Part shown: piece by piece, positions 24,010 to 35,081 of the stretch
Numbering within the stretch: position 1 is the first letter of the stretch
Layout: the number at the start of each line of letters is the position of its first letter
NCBI GenBank assembly: GCA_024734495.1
Contig: JALMQS010000085.1
Location: forward strand, 21,519,077-21,583,076
DNA length: 64,000 nt
From: Forficula auricularia
Lineage: Eukaryota; Arthropoda; Insecta; Dermaptera; Forficulidae
Direction of reading: 5' to 3'
The notes under the pieces: generated by a model
Databases searched by the model: none
What the model was told of the DNA's origin: nothing
Seen by the model: only the letters and a program-made list of their open reading frames with translations
Translations under genes and position numbers: made by a program

Positions 24010-24560
24010 GACATGAGAGAGGCGAATGAGTGAGCATCTACTGCCATAGAAGTGCTCAGAATATACCTACACAAATACTTTTATATTCAAGTTCCGCAGT
24101 ATTGACTTGAGTGAGTTCCGCAGTGATTGACATGAGTGCGGACAGAGAGAGTGAGCATCTACTGCTATAGATGTGGCTCTGTATACACCTACACAAAATA
24201 CTGTTATATTCAAGTTCCGCAGTGATTGACATGAGTGCGGACAGAGAGTGAGTATCTACTGCTATAGATGTGGCTCTGTATACACCTACACAAAGTACTG
24301 TTATATTCAAGTTCCGCAGTGATTGACTTGAGTGAGTTCCACAGTATTGACATGAGAGAGGCGAGTGCCGTGCACATCTACTGCTATCAGCAGTGGCTCT
24401 GAATACACCTACACATATACTTATATTCAAGTTCCGCAGCGATTGACTGCAAAGAAGAGAGAACATACATTGATATTGGAGTTGCACAGCACTACGAATA
24501 CATATACAATAATCAAGTTCCGCAGTGGATGACTTCAAGAGTGAGGAGAAGCTGAGAAAC
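24010..24560. repeat. Minisatellite, ~100-115 bp units
   Basis: At least five irregular units contain CAAGTTCCGCAGTGATTGAC, GTGAGCATCTACTGCTATAG and TGGCTCTGTATACACCTAC. The 168-codon open frame on the minus strand is only this repeat translated. Confidence 0.8.
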
Positions 24561-24759
24561 ACAGACTTCTCCTGTCATCATATATACTTCTGCCTTATAA
24601 TTGAATATACACGCAAGGCCAGAGTGAATAGAGGCTTACTGCCCTATATATACACATAATATATATATATCTACACACACACAGGAGTGCCATACACACC
24701 TACGTAAGCGCTGAATCATCTGTTACAAGGAACATACAATAAACAAACACACACACCAA

Positions 24760-25010
24760 GGCTCCTCTGAGGACTTCGCCTGCCACACCTGATACAGAGT
24801 GCATTGTACATCAATCAATAAAACCCATCTCATTGTCTCTATAACCACTGGTCTGTATAACCTTATTTATAGTATTAGTACCAGGAAAGCCCATTTCCAC
24901 ATACACATCCTTCACTCATCACCTAAGATTTCATTTCTCCATTTTAGGGACGTTGCCACTTGGATCAGACACTGAGGGACACACCCACCCCATCAACAAA
25001 ATGGCGAAGC
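24760..25010 (+). other. Possible LTR edge of an old retrotransposon
   Basis: AATAAAACCCATCTCATTGT, a short 3' stretch, then AAAATGGCGAAGCAGGTGAA, which resembles LTR end, leader and primer-site context. No pol sequence and no second LTR were found, so this is weak. Confidence 0.2.
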
Positions 25011-26130
25011 AGGTGAAATTAAGATTAACATAACAATATAAAAGCCCAATTTCCTAGTACATAAGTTACACATTCCCCCCCCTTGCCCCTTAATAACCCC
25101 CACCCCCCAGCCAGTTTCATGAAAAGTACCCACCTCTCATTTTATTCAGATCTAAAGAATTAGAAGAGCTTTATTTTAATTACCTTTTGTAGAAGTTATA
25201 AGAGTTGACCGCTTTTATTTTTAGCATATAGTATAATACTACAGACACCCACCCGACCGCAGAAATTTCAATTACGAACTCTGTATCTTAACCCCCCTGT
25301 GAGCACCCTTGCAAAAGCCCCGGGTGTTAGCCCGGGCACAAATTGATCACAGGGCGCGCGTAATTGAGAGTCGATGTAATATAACTATTATGAACTTGAA
25401 AATAATAAAAAAAAATGTTAACTTCCTTAAATTCTATTAATAAATTGAAAAAAGAAAAAAAGAGAAAAAAAAATTGTTTTTTAATTATTTTGTCAGTGAC
25501 CTCATCATTGAAATAATTATTTTTTGATTTTTCAACGTAGAGTTTTAGAGCTAGAAAGCCCAAAATCAACACCCCTGCATTCCACCCCGAACCCCACCCC
25601 GCAACACACTCCCGTACCCAGTTTTTGCATTTCTAGATCTAGAACTAGTGGCCCACAGATTATGTATACAAAATTTGGTTGAGTTTGCTCCAAGGGCAGG
25701 AAAGATACGAAGGCACAAAATAAAAAGTTTCCCATTTTTCAGTTCAAGGGTCAAATTTCAAAAAAATAAAAAAACTTTCCCGAGATTTAGCATTAATAAA
25801 CCTATGTACCAAATTTGAATGCTAAAACTTAATAACTCGAGGAGATAAAGCACTTTAAAAATTTCAAAAATTGACACCAAAATGACTATATCTTCTTCCT
25901 TTTGGGGACAAATAAAGCAAAATACTCAAATATTTTTTTTGTATTTCAATGCTTCACCTTTCTCAGCTAAACCCATATCGATATCTTTTCTTGTTTAATA
26001 GATCTTGAAAAACTCTGAAAACACATTTTTGGGCCCTTTCCCCCCCCCCCCCTTTAGGGTTCGAATTTCAAAAAATCTTTTCTTAGCAAACCCATAAATA
26101 GTGGAAAAGATATACACTCCAAATGTCATC
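25011..26130. other. Repeat-rich stretch without a gene
   Basis: It contains C-rich runs, one GATTATGTATACAAAATTTG repeat unit (minus strand at about 25670) and a 12 C run at 26040. Open frames here are low complexity. Confidence 0.5.
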
Positions 26131-26139
26131 TTTCTAGGT

Positions 26140-26765
26140 CAGGGGTCGGCAACCTGCGGCACGCGAGCCGCAGGTGGCTCTTTCGTCATCAAGATGCGGC
26201 TTCCAGTTCCATGCGCAAATATTAATCAGATGACACGCACTTTCATCTGATTGGCCATCCTGCCGGGTGCAAGGTGAATTCTAAGGTTTAACCCTTTGCC
26301 AACTTTTACAAAGACCTTACCAACCGACATACAACTGGTCCTTAGTCACTACTATCACCCGGCTAGCAATCCAGCGGACGGTGAATATCACAAAGAAACT
26401 AAATGAGCTAAATGTAAAACTGCAAGGAAAAGGAAACCCAGCCTATGCCTTGCTTGAAGAAGTGGTTTGTTTCGAAAATAAATTACTTCTTTTTGTCGAA
26501 GACATGGAGAGCGGAAAATTACTTCATTTCGAAAATCTGAAGCAATATCGCGATGAAACCAATGCAACTGTTGACACGAATTACTTCAGCATGGCTTTAA
26601 ACATAATGAATGATGGATTTGAGGGGACTCATATTTGACGCATGGAATAGTCTTCCAGAATGCTACAGTGAGATGAAGTTGGCATTTGGAATGATGACGA
26701 TCTTTGGGTCAAGATATTCATGCGAGCAAGCGAGAAGAATCATTGAAATCGGTCTATAAACAAAG
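26140..26765 (+). pseudogene. hAT transposase remnant with left terminal repeat
   Basis: CAGGGGTCGGCAACCTGCGG with the nearby GAGCCGCAGGTGGCTCTTT is a known style of hAT end. After it, 26381-26590 encodes [40 protein letters not shown] and [10 protein letters not shown], matching the middle of GTF2IRD2/ZBED/SCAND3-type hAT transposases. After a deletion, 26650-26760 reads YSEMKLAFGMMTIFGSRYSC, the C-terminal dimerisation region. Zinc finger and catalytic residues are missing; no right end found. Confidence 0.72.
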
Positions 26766-26880
26766 AAGTTATGACTGAACATACATAACAAAAAAGATCC
26801 AATACCAATGAAAATTTTTTTTAGCTCTATATAAATAAAAAAAGATTCATGAAATTCATTTAGAAATAAAAAGAAAACTT

Positions 26881-27357
26881 TAACAATTTAACTGTAAACA
26901 CCAGAGAAAATGAGTACAGCAAGATATGCATGCAACAAATTTGAGACGATTTCGATAGTATTTTCTCCTTCGCCTTCGCAAATGCGTTTGAATGTTTCAT
27001 AATCAAATTTTAAATAGAAGATGGAAAAGAAAAGCAAAAAAATATCTTTGAAACAATCGACACGAACTCTTGCAAATCTTGTTGTCCCAGGACGAATAGA
27101 AAAAACATTCTCATTCGGTAATCTTCCAACACGATGATTTGTAGGCTCAGAGTGCCATCTTTTGAAATAAATAATGGAGCAGTTCCTACACTGGGAAATA
27201 CTGAATAATCGATTTCGTCATCTTCTTCTTCTTCAAAATCAGAGTCCATTGGTTCGCCATGGTCGCTACTTGATGAAGAATCATTATCTTCTTCAGAGTC
27301 TGATTCAAGAAGCATTGCTTCGATTTCCTCGTTAGTTAAATATTTTGGTCTTGCCAC
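26881..27357 (-). pseudogene. piggyBac-type transposase N-terminal remnant
   Basis: From ATG at 27357 the frame gives MARPKYLTNEEIEAMLLESD followed by a long acidic Ser/Asp/Glu region (SDSDFEEEEDDEIDYS-like), the usual start of piggyBac transposases. A shift near 27120 interrupts it: another frame resumes with NVFSIRPGTTRFARVRVD. The catalytic DDD core is missing. The acidic leader and the motif pair make the family call fairly safe. Confidence 0.7.
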
Positions 27358-27639
27358 GTTTTATTTTATAATATATCTACCTATTGTTAGTTCAAAACAA
27401 TATTCAATAACAATCTTCATTCGAAATAAAAATTGTCTATGCAGAACGAACGAGAAAATACACTGTAATTCCATATGCGTAGAAATCTACGCATCCAGGG
27501 TAGACAAAGTAAGTTATTAAATAAATTAACTCCAGATGGAAATTTAAAATAATTAAAAGTTAATTTTTAATCAATATGATAAAAAAATAAAAGTCATGAA
27601 GTTTTATGAGCCTAAGTTAAGCGATATAAATAAAAAAAT

Positions 27640-28420
27640 GAAATCAAAATCGGATCTGCGTAGTTTTCTACGCAAGGATCAGACTAGAGATAACTTAGAA
27701 TTGAATTTATTGACATTAATTAGTTTTCTCACATTGGGAATTTAAAATGGGAGTTATATTAATATAAATTATTCTATTTCTTAAATGAATCGACCAATAT
27801 GAGCCGTTTATTTTGAAAGTGGCCTAAGTTCAATTTTGAAAAAAAAATTATTAATGCCAGTTTTACTTAGGCATAGATGTCTACTTTTCATGTTTATAAT
27901 ACCCCAGTCAATGGAGTACAATACCCTCATGAATTTGTCAAAATATATACGTAAATATAATTATTTGTAAAAATATAAATATCTCGAAATAACAACATTC
28001 TTTTAAAAAATATCATTTATTCAATTATTTTTTATACATACACATCAATTATTATTCAAACATATATACCTAATATATAATTCGATTATTTATACTTATA
28101 AATATCATATTCAAAAGTTTTCTTGAAGATGAACAGTAACCATCAGGAAATTAAATCAGCAAGTGATCTGGAAAAGAAATACATGAAATTATTAGAATAT
28201 ATAATTAAATAAATTAATATTGTATGATAGTAATTCTAATTCTTCATATAAGATATTCTCTATTTCCAAATTTTATAAAATATATTATTTTCAATCTTTT
28301 TTTCAGATGGACAACTCGATTCGACCATATTCCACAAATTTACAAAAAGAAAAAAGAAAAATTATAATTTTGTAATATTTTATATATTAAAATGTTTTCA
28401 AATAAATTATTTTCTATGTA
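27640..28420 (+). repeat. ~780 bp duplicated block, copy 1
   Basis: From the ATCGGATCTGCGTAG region onwards this is nearly identical to 33285-34060; only a few single-base changes are seen by eye. It contains a 27-codon ORF (MNSNHQEIKSASDLEKKYMK...) at about 28128 and the putative last exon. The block start carries a short palindrome (TGCGTAG..CTACGCA) that also occurs near 27478. Confidence 0.9.
28307..28375 (+). pseudogene. Second copy of the putative terminal exon
   Basis: Same acceptor, 22 codons, stop and AATAAA as at 33949-34017, inside the ~780 bp duplicated block. No matching upstream exon is visible before it. It is therefore either an orphan copy from a segmental duplication or an assembly duplicate. 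Confidence 0.4.
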
Positions 28421-29069
28421 TTGAAATTACTTAATTTTAATAAAAAACAAACTTAAAAGTTATTTGAATATTTATTTTTTTGTTAATTAAAAGTAGACAC
28501 CTTTTTTTACTAACTATTGATTGAAGATACTTATTATATTATTTTAAGTTATTTTTCCTAATAAACAAGAATTTAACTAAGAAATGTGCCTGATCATTTG
28601 TGCATTATTGGACAAAATGCAATTTTTTTAATCAACCGAATTTTATATTTTTCAAATTAGTTTGTTATTTTATTTTATAGTGGGATAAAAATAAATTGTT
28701 TTATATAATATTATATATTTATTATTATTAGGGATAAAAATTAATAAAAAAAATTATTTTTATTAAAATCAATAGGTAATAGGTATTAAATACTTTGAGA
28801 TCATATTTCATATGGATATATTATAAAATTGAATTTTTTTTAAAGAAAGAACCAATTTTACTTAGGGAAAATGGTTTAGGTTCAAGGTGAAAACTATTTA
28901 TTAAAATTAAAAATGGATTAATAGGTGGCTTTCACAAATAAAATAAGCTGACGTGTTCTGATGTGGCCATCCACTTGACTTTACCATACAACCTGGCCCC
29001 TCACTTATATTTAATATTTAATAAAATTGATAGCGTTTTTCTTTAGGAGACGGACTGGTATAAATATGA

Positions 29070-29322
29070 AATTGGATGTTGATGAAGGCAGTCCACAGTG
29101 GTTGTAAAAAAATGAGACTATAATGGATTTATTATCTTACATTTATTCGTTAAACCGACGTTTCGGAGATTTATTCTCTCCTTCTTCAGGGTAACGAAAA
29201 GTCAATGAAAGTAGTTCAAATCAACGTCGGTTTAACGAATAAATGTAAGATAATAAAACCATTATAGTCTTATTTTTTTACAACCACTGTGGACTGCCTT
29301 CATCAACATCCAATTTTAATAA
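29070..29322. mobile_element. Foldback element with ~92 bp inverted arms and a hammerhead-like loop
   Basis: Arms 29070-29161 and 29224-29322 are inverted copies (GGCAGTCCACAGTGGTTGTA against TACAACCACTGTGGACTGCC, and further in to CGTTAAACCGACG). The 62 bp loop, with the inner arm ends, contains a hammerhead-ribozyme-like core on the minus strand. It interrupts the repeat element at 28939-29811. Confidence 0.75.
29148..29196 (-). ncRNA. Hammerhead-ribozyme-like motif
   Basis: Minus strand in order: stem I strand CGTTACC; core CTGAAGA; an extra A; stem II GGAGA/TCTCC with loop GAATAAA; core GAA; ACGT; C; stem I strand GGTTTAACG. CGTTA pairs with TAACG and CC with GG around a TT bulge. The extra base after CTGAAGA departs from the canonical core. 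Confidence 0.45.
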
Positions 29323-29811
29323 AATTATTTATATTCATGTAGGGAAGGGGGGGGTTAGTTTTTGCATGTTTAGACTTCTGGGGTCCCACTGATTATGTTT
29401 ACAAAATTTGGTTGAGTTTGCTCAAATAGGCTAGATTTTTAATTTTTAACCCCCCTCCACCCCCCTCGATATGCACCAAAATCTAATCAGCTCTTAATCT
29501 CTATGGACCAAAACTAAGTGTGAAATTTGGTTTCGTTATTCACACTAGTTTTTGAGCTAGCTCGTCCACAAATATTTGGTAACGCACAGACTAACTAACA
29601 GACAGACTAACAGACATTTTGACAAAACAATTATTTTCTCAAAAAATATAATTTTTTCGATGTTCACTTATTAGAGCTTTTTTAGAAGGAAATGCCATGG
29701 TTTTGCTCAATACTTTCAGCCGTTTTTGAGATATTTCGAAAAAAAGAAGGAAAAAAACCCGCTTTTTTCATGCACGATTACAATACTTGACCATACCCTG
29801 TATGGTAAAGT

Positions 29812-32800
29812 AAAGATATATTGCTTATGAGCAAGAATCAATAGGTATATATTTCGGGTCAAGTCAAGATAATAAGATATAAACATTATTTCGTCTCTTA
29901 GTGCTAACCAGTAGGCACAGGAAAGAGTCTGTGCTAAGACCTTTAGAATCTTGCGATTGAATTTCTCCCTTTTTCATTGGTAAAATTTTTTTAAAAAGAA
30001 CAAAAAATGTTGCTTCCTCTCAAATTTAGAAAGGAACAATCTAAGTACATATGTATTTAAGGAAATATTAATCAAGAATTTTTATGTTGAAGTGCAAATA
30101 TGCAATTTATTATGTCCTCTAAATAAAAAGTTTTGGAAATTTTTTTTTCAACATGAATTTTCAACTAGAATTTTCATTTTTGACCCACCTCAATTTGGGT
30201 GGTTATTTTCCAAATTTTTTAAACAAAAATATCAAAAATTACATTCTCTACAATTTTGAATCTAATGGAATTTGTCGTAGAGACAAAAGTTTAGGAGTTA
30301 TTTGATTGAATATTTCTAGGGGGACAGACATACAGACAAGCCTGGGGGGACGGAATATATATATAAATAAACAGATACAGGCACAAATGCCCTTTAATAG
30401 TATGTGATGATATCCCTAGTCCACTCTTGTATCGAATCCTAGCAACGGCATATTTACTCGAAGTCTATATAATTAATTCCAACAATAAGTATGTTGCCAC
30501 AGTTCTAAGGCTACAAAATATAGAACTAGAAAAAAAACGAGCAGATAATATTTTTATCAAAATATTCAAAAAAAATACAAGGAAAATGGGTATGAATTTA
30601 CATTAAATTAATAAATTATTAATTTCTGATTGATTTTACTAATAATTTTTAATATTTTAGGCCAATGTTTATGTAAATCAAAAAGAAAGAGAGGAGAGAT
30701 ATTGAGGTAATTAAATAATAATGTGACATCGACCATTTAATTTTGTTACTCTTAGGGTTCCATAACTCAAAAATCTAAATCGGAATACTTTGATGAGAAT
30801 TCATTGCCTCTGTACCCCTAAACTTAAAAGTATTATTGAAATTTAATATGTAGGCAGAGTTTGTTGATCTCTACAGTTCGTCCAATCGTCAAAGTCAAAA
30901 AAAAAAAATAGGACATTTTGCCAATCATAAAGTGCTGATAAACAAAAATTTCGCGCACCTCATCAAGTATAGTTTTATTAAATAGGCCTTTTTAAAATTT
31001 ATTTAAACATGATATTTTGTGAATTTTATTTTCGCCCCAGTCGTCAAAAAATTCAAGCTCCAAAGACAGGCTTCTATCATCGCGACAACGTAAAATCACG
31101 GGATGATTTGGCAACCCAAATCCCCTTCTCTCAAATTTTGAAAATTACAAAATCTATTTGAAACGCGGAGGGATATTTTGGACGCCGAAATAGAGAACCC
31201 TTTATCAGGATTCGGAACAAATTTTACAGTTATCCGTTTCATGACCATGTTTCCTAAACTAAAGATAATTACACCATGGGGGGAATAATAGCTATTTGAA
31301 GAAAGTAATCAGAATAATTAATATATTTAGTAGTTCGGAAAAATTTACTAGATCATAAAGTATTTTTTTTTTTTTATTGTCATAAGTTTAGAGAATTTTC
31401 ATATTTAAATATTTATAAGACGATCAAAGTTCTATAAATTGAAACTGATAGAACATTTAAAATATAGCACAAAAACAAATGGTAAACAGTCTTTAATCCT
31501 AATTTTAATTTTATTTTCTCATATTTTTTTTAACATTTGTAAAAAACATACGCCTTACTTGGTCATAGGAGAGACAAAAAGGTTATAGAATTCATTAGTT
31601 TGGTCCAAAGGGCTAGAATTTTCATTTTTTGACTCCATACCTCCATGTCTTTATCAATGGTTACCAATAATTGCCGAAAAATCAAAAATCCAATGTAGAA
31701 TGGTTATTCTTCATGTTTTTAATTTTTATATAATTTCATCATTAAAAAAAAACAGAATTTAAGTAAACAACAACATGGCAACAGAATCAGCCAATCACAG
31801 ATCTAGGTGGATTTTCGTAAAATCTCTTCTTAGCTGACATCTATGGCGTATAAAGTACCAATATTCTAAATTTCAAGCCCCTAGGTCTAAGTAGTTTAGG
31901 AGATTTCGTGTTGTGTGAGTGAGTGAATGGTATTTTCGCTTTTATATATATATGGATTAAATAAAATGTTTTTTTTATAATTTTCAAATAGGACAAAGTC
32001 TATTTGTTCAGTTCAAATCATAGGGGTATACGCCGTATACCGACGTATACCCTCAACTACACCCCCTGTTATTAGCTATTGATCCAAAGAGAAGAAATTT
32101 GATTTACAAAGTAGGTAAAAGTTGGATAAATTCACTGAAGAAGGAATAATAGAAAAGAAATTAAAATAGTTGAAAAGTTTTTGTTTTTTGCCGAGAGTGC
32201 TTGAGTTGTTGATTCACAAAGCATCAAGCAGAAGACAATCTCTTTGTTTCTCTTTGAGAAATTAAAATTTCTTATCAAGTTTCACTCCAAGACATTTTGG
32301 CTGGTATCTTTTCCAAATCGTTATTGAATTATTCATATTAACTAGATAATATCTTTCCCAAATTACAGTTTAAAGTATTTTTAATCACAAACCTCATTTT
32401 TATTAAAAAATTTTAAAACTGAAATTTTTATATATCTTTAATTTTTAAAAATTTAAAAAAGTCCTTTTAAGAAAATGTCTGTAGTACCTATATATGTTAG
32501 CAATTGCTCTGCTTGACTATTAAACCAATAATTATAAAATCAGAGAGAAATTATAGAGATTTTGGCTAAAAATATAAAAAAGTGACTAAGTTAAATTTTA
32601 AAATTATTTTATAAAAAAAATTTGGGGACCAAAATTTGTTTCAAAAAATTTCTGGGTAAATGACATGAAAATGATTATTTATTTTTCTTGAAATAAATTA
32701 GGTACACTAATAATGATAATCCCTAAAAAGATGCCTATTTTATTTAAAATATTAATTAGGTATGTAAAATAAAATAATTTTCATTAAAAATATAAGCAGG

Positions 32801-32975
32801 TAAATTCTCTAAAATGCATGAAATAATAAAAATTCATGCCTTGTTGAGGCAATTGTTTCATATTAAAAATAATATTCAACTTTATTTTTTCTAATATAAC
32901 TATATTGTACCGTATATATTTTAAATTACATTAATACATATCTAAATGTAAATAAAGTATATGAATTTGATTTTT
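29812..32975. other. AT-rich stretch, no gene recognised
   Basis: Non-coding by eye apart from the dispersed repeat copy at 31654-31720. A stretch at 31780-31960 has a few GC-richer bases but no domain. Confidence 0.45.
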
Positions 32976-32979
32976 TCAG

Positions 32980-33165
32980 AATGAAAAATTTGAAATTAAA
33001 ATTATAGAAAAGGAAAATGAAAATTCTGAAAATTTAAATTTAAAAATTTTAAATTTTGAAGAAGAACACAGTGATGATGATTTTTTGAAAAGAATTGAAA
33101 TCTATGAAAATATATCATCATTAGAAAGCAGTCATGAGGACATAATCAATTTATCAGATACTATG
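32980..33165 (+). CDS. Putative internal exon of an unrecognised acidic protein
   Basis: Acceptor TTTTTTCAG is followed by 62 in-frame codons ending ATG, then donor GTAAGT. The peptide is Glu/Asp/Asn-rich (IIEKENENSENLNLKILNFE, EEEHSDDDFLKRIEIYENIS, LESSHEDIINLSDTM). Phase 0 at the donor matches phase 0 at the acceptor at 33949. No domain recognised; composition follows the AT-rich background, so splice signals and the open frame are the only evidence. The frame runs on past the donor through poly-G, so the window's longer open frame is not the natural end. Confidence 0.35.
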
Positions 33166-33284
33166 GTAAGTGGTTCTGGGGGGGGGGGGGGGGCAAAAAT
33201 AAAAATTCTAGCCCTTTGGACCAAGCTGAACCAAATTTGCATATGCACCTTCTGGGGGTCCACAGAAGGCTTAGGAATGCAAAA

Positions 33285-34060
33285 TCAAAATCGGATCTGC
33301 GTAGTTTTCTACGCAAAGATCGAGACTAGAGATAACTTAGAATTGAATTTATTGGCATTAATTAGTTTTCTCACATTGGGAATTTAAAATGGGAGTTATA
33401 TTAATATAAATTATTCTATTTCTTAAATGAATCGACCAATATGAGCCGTTTATTTTGAAAGTGGCCTAAGTTCAATTTTGAAAAAAAATTATTAATGCCA
33501 GTTTTACTTAGGCATAGATGTCTACTTTTCATGTTTATAATACCCCAGTCAATGGAGTACAATACCCTCATGAATTTGTCAAAATATATACGTAAATATA
33601 ATTATTTGTAAAAATATAAATATCTCGAAATAACAACATTCTTTTAAAAAATATCATTTATTCAATTATTTTTTATACATACACATCAATTATTATTCAA
33701 ACATATATACCTAATATATAATTCGATTATTTATACTTATAAATATCATATTCAAAAGTTTTCTTGAAGATGAACAGTAACCATCAGGAAATTAAATCAG
33801 CAAGTGATCTGGAAAAGAAATACATGAAATTATTAGAATATATAATTAAATAAATTAATATTGTATGATAGTAATTCTAATTCTTCATATAAGATATTCT
33901 CTATTTCCAAATTTTATAAAATATATTATTTTCAATCTTTTTTTTCAGATGGACAACTCGATTCGACCATATTCCACAAATTTACAAAAAGAAAAAAGAA
34001 AAATTATAATTTTGTAATATTTTATATATTAAAATGTTTTCAAATAAATTATTTTCTATG
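33285..34060 (+). repeat. ~780 bp duplicated block, copy 2, ending at the assembly gap
   Basis: Near-identical to 27640-28420, same orientation, about 5.6 kb apart. It ends at the first N of the gap, so its true extent is unknown. The very high identity means either a very recent duplication or a haplotype/assembly duplicate. Confidence 0.9.
33949..34017 (+). CDS. Putative terminal exon following 32980-33165
   Basis: A strong acceptor (long T tract, CAG) precedes ATGGACAAC. The 22 codons MDNSIRPYSTNLQKEKRK then IIIL end at TAA, with an AATAAA signal about 20 bases downstream. The phase fits the upstream exon. An identical exon is at 28307-28375 in the duplicated block. Function unknown. Confidence 0.33.
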   Translation: MDNSIRPYSTNLQKEKRKIIIL

Positions 34061-34160
34061 NNNNNNNNNNNNNNNNNNNNNNNNNNNNNNNNNNNNNNNN
34101 NNNNNNNNNNNNNNNNNNNNNNNNNNNNNNNNNNNNNNNNNNNNNNNNNNNNNNNNNNNN
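34061..34160. other. Assembly gap (100 N)
   Basis: Exactly 100 N, the usual placeholder for a gap of unknown length. Sequence continuity across it is not guaranteed. Confidence 1.
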
Positions 34161-34799
34161 GTTTGATTGTAATTGATAAAATAATTAACTTTTAAGGAGT
34201 TCGGTGTTGGTTCTAGGTGAAACATTTTAATATAATAATAAAACTTGAGTAAGATACAAGGCAGGTTTCACAAAAAAAGAAATAAAACAAAATTGAGTTT
34301 CCTAGACTCCTGATGATTTTGGGCTATGTAAAACCCCTCAGAAAAATGAAATATATCGAATTCAAAAACTCAATTTTGTTTTATTATCTTTTTTTTGTGT
34401 AGGGGAAATCCTTAAAGCAATTCTCGGTAGATTCTATTGCATTTCAAGTTTTATTATTATGATAAAATAATTAATTCATTTATATATTTAACAAATAAAA
34501 CTGAGAAAAAATATCAATATAAAAAGTGTATTCTTTCGACAAGTTTAATTTTCTATAAAGCAATAAAAAAAAACTTTCTGAATATGTGCAAATAAATTTG
34601 AAGACTTTTAGGAAGAAAACTTTGCAATGCAGTGTTTTTAACAATCGTTTTTCTTTCGTTTGGAATAATTTAAAAGAATAAAAAATAAAAAGGGAGGAAG
34701 GCAAGAAAGAAGCAAGCTGCTATGGAAGAGAATATTGAAGACAAGAGGCAGGCAATTGGCATATGACCCCATATATCGAACAAGAGCAGATGGAAGCGA

Positions 34800-35081
34800 C
34801 TACCGGCGGCGGGGAGGAGTAGTGACGGCCATCCAGTGCTGAGCTGTGCTTCTGGAGTCGCACTGGCCAAGGGCCAAGCCCAGGTCAAGCACACGACTCG
34901 AGTCCAGGCAGAGGCTGACACGCGTGTGCTTGATTAGTCCACCGGTGGATACTTGATGCCAACGCTGGCCATCCGAGCCATCACAAAGCCTCATTACAAT
35001 TGGCGCTGCTTCTGTTAGTTGACTCATTGCAAGGCAGACGTCGCCGTGACGAATCTCACCCCGTTCTGTTAGCGTCCAATC
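34800..35081 (-). CDS. Pgant2: Pgant2 terminal exon: lectin beta and gamma repeats, stop
   Basis: 282 nt encoding [20 protein letters not shown], a QRW-containing beta repeat, then [20 protein letters not shown] and [14 protein letters not shown], and TAG. The beta repeat has CLA in place of the usual CLD, so that sugar pocket may be weak; the gamma repeat keeps CLD. The exon lies 7.7 kb from the previous exon and is much more GC-rich than its surroundings. Confidence 0.92.
   Translation of the reverse strand, partial: DWTLTERGEIRHGDVCLAMSQLTEAAPIVMRLCDGSDGQRWHQVSTGGLIKHTRVSLCLDSSRVLDLGLALGQCDSRSTAQHWMAVTTPPRRR

Larger units (their letters stand above)
28939..29811 (+). mobile_element. ACTTTACCATACA repeat element, copy 3 (most complete, interrupted)
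   Basis: 13 bp inverted repeats: ACTTTACCATACA at 28978-28990 and TGTATGGTAAAGT at 29799-29811. The module before the left repeat (from about 28939) is also shared with copy 1, so the real left end may lie there. A foldback element (about 29030-29330) is inserted near the left side. No coding capacity. Confidence 0.6.

Noticed and set aside
24010..24560. CRISPR-like array
   Set aside because: Units are adjacent and variable with no unique spacers, in a eukaryotic genome.
24056..24562. 168-codon open frame as a gene
   Set aside because: It is the translation of a minisatellite; Ser/Cys-rich repetitive peptide with no start context.
26138..26200. Structured RNA gene from the GC-rich inverted sequence
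   Set aside because: GCCGCAGG-type pairing belongs to a hAT terminal repeat next to transposase remnants.
33085..33387. 100-codon frame as a full gene
   Set aside because: It runs through a GTAAGT donor into a poly-G run and repeat DNA; only the part up to 33165 is plausible as an exon.
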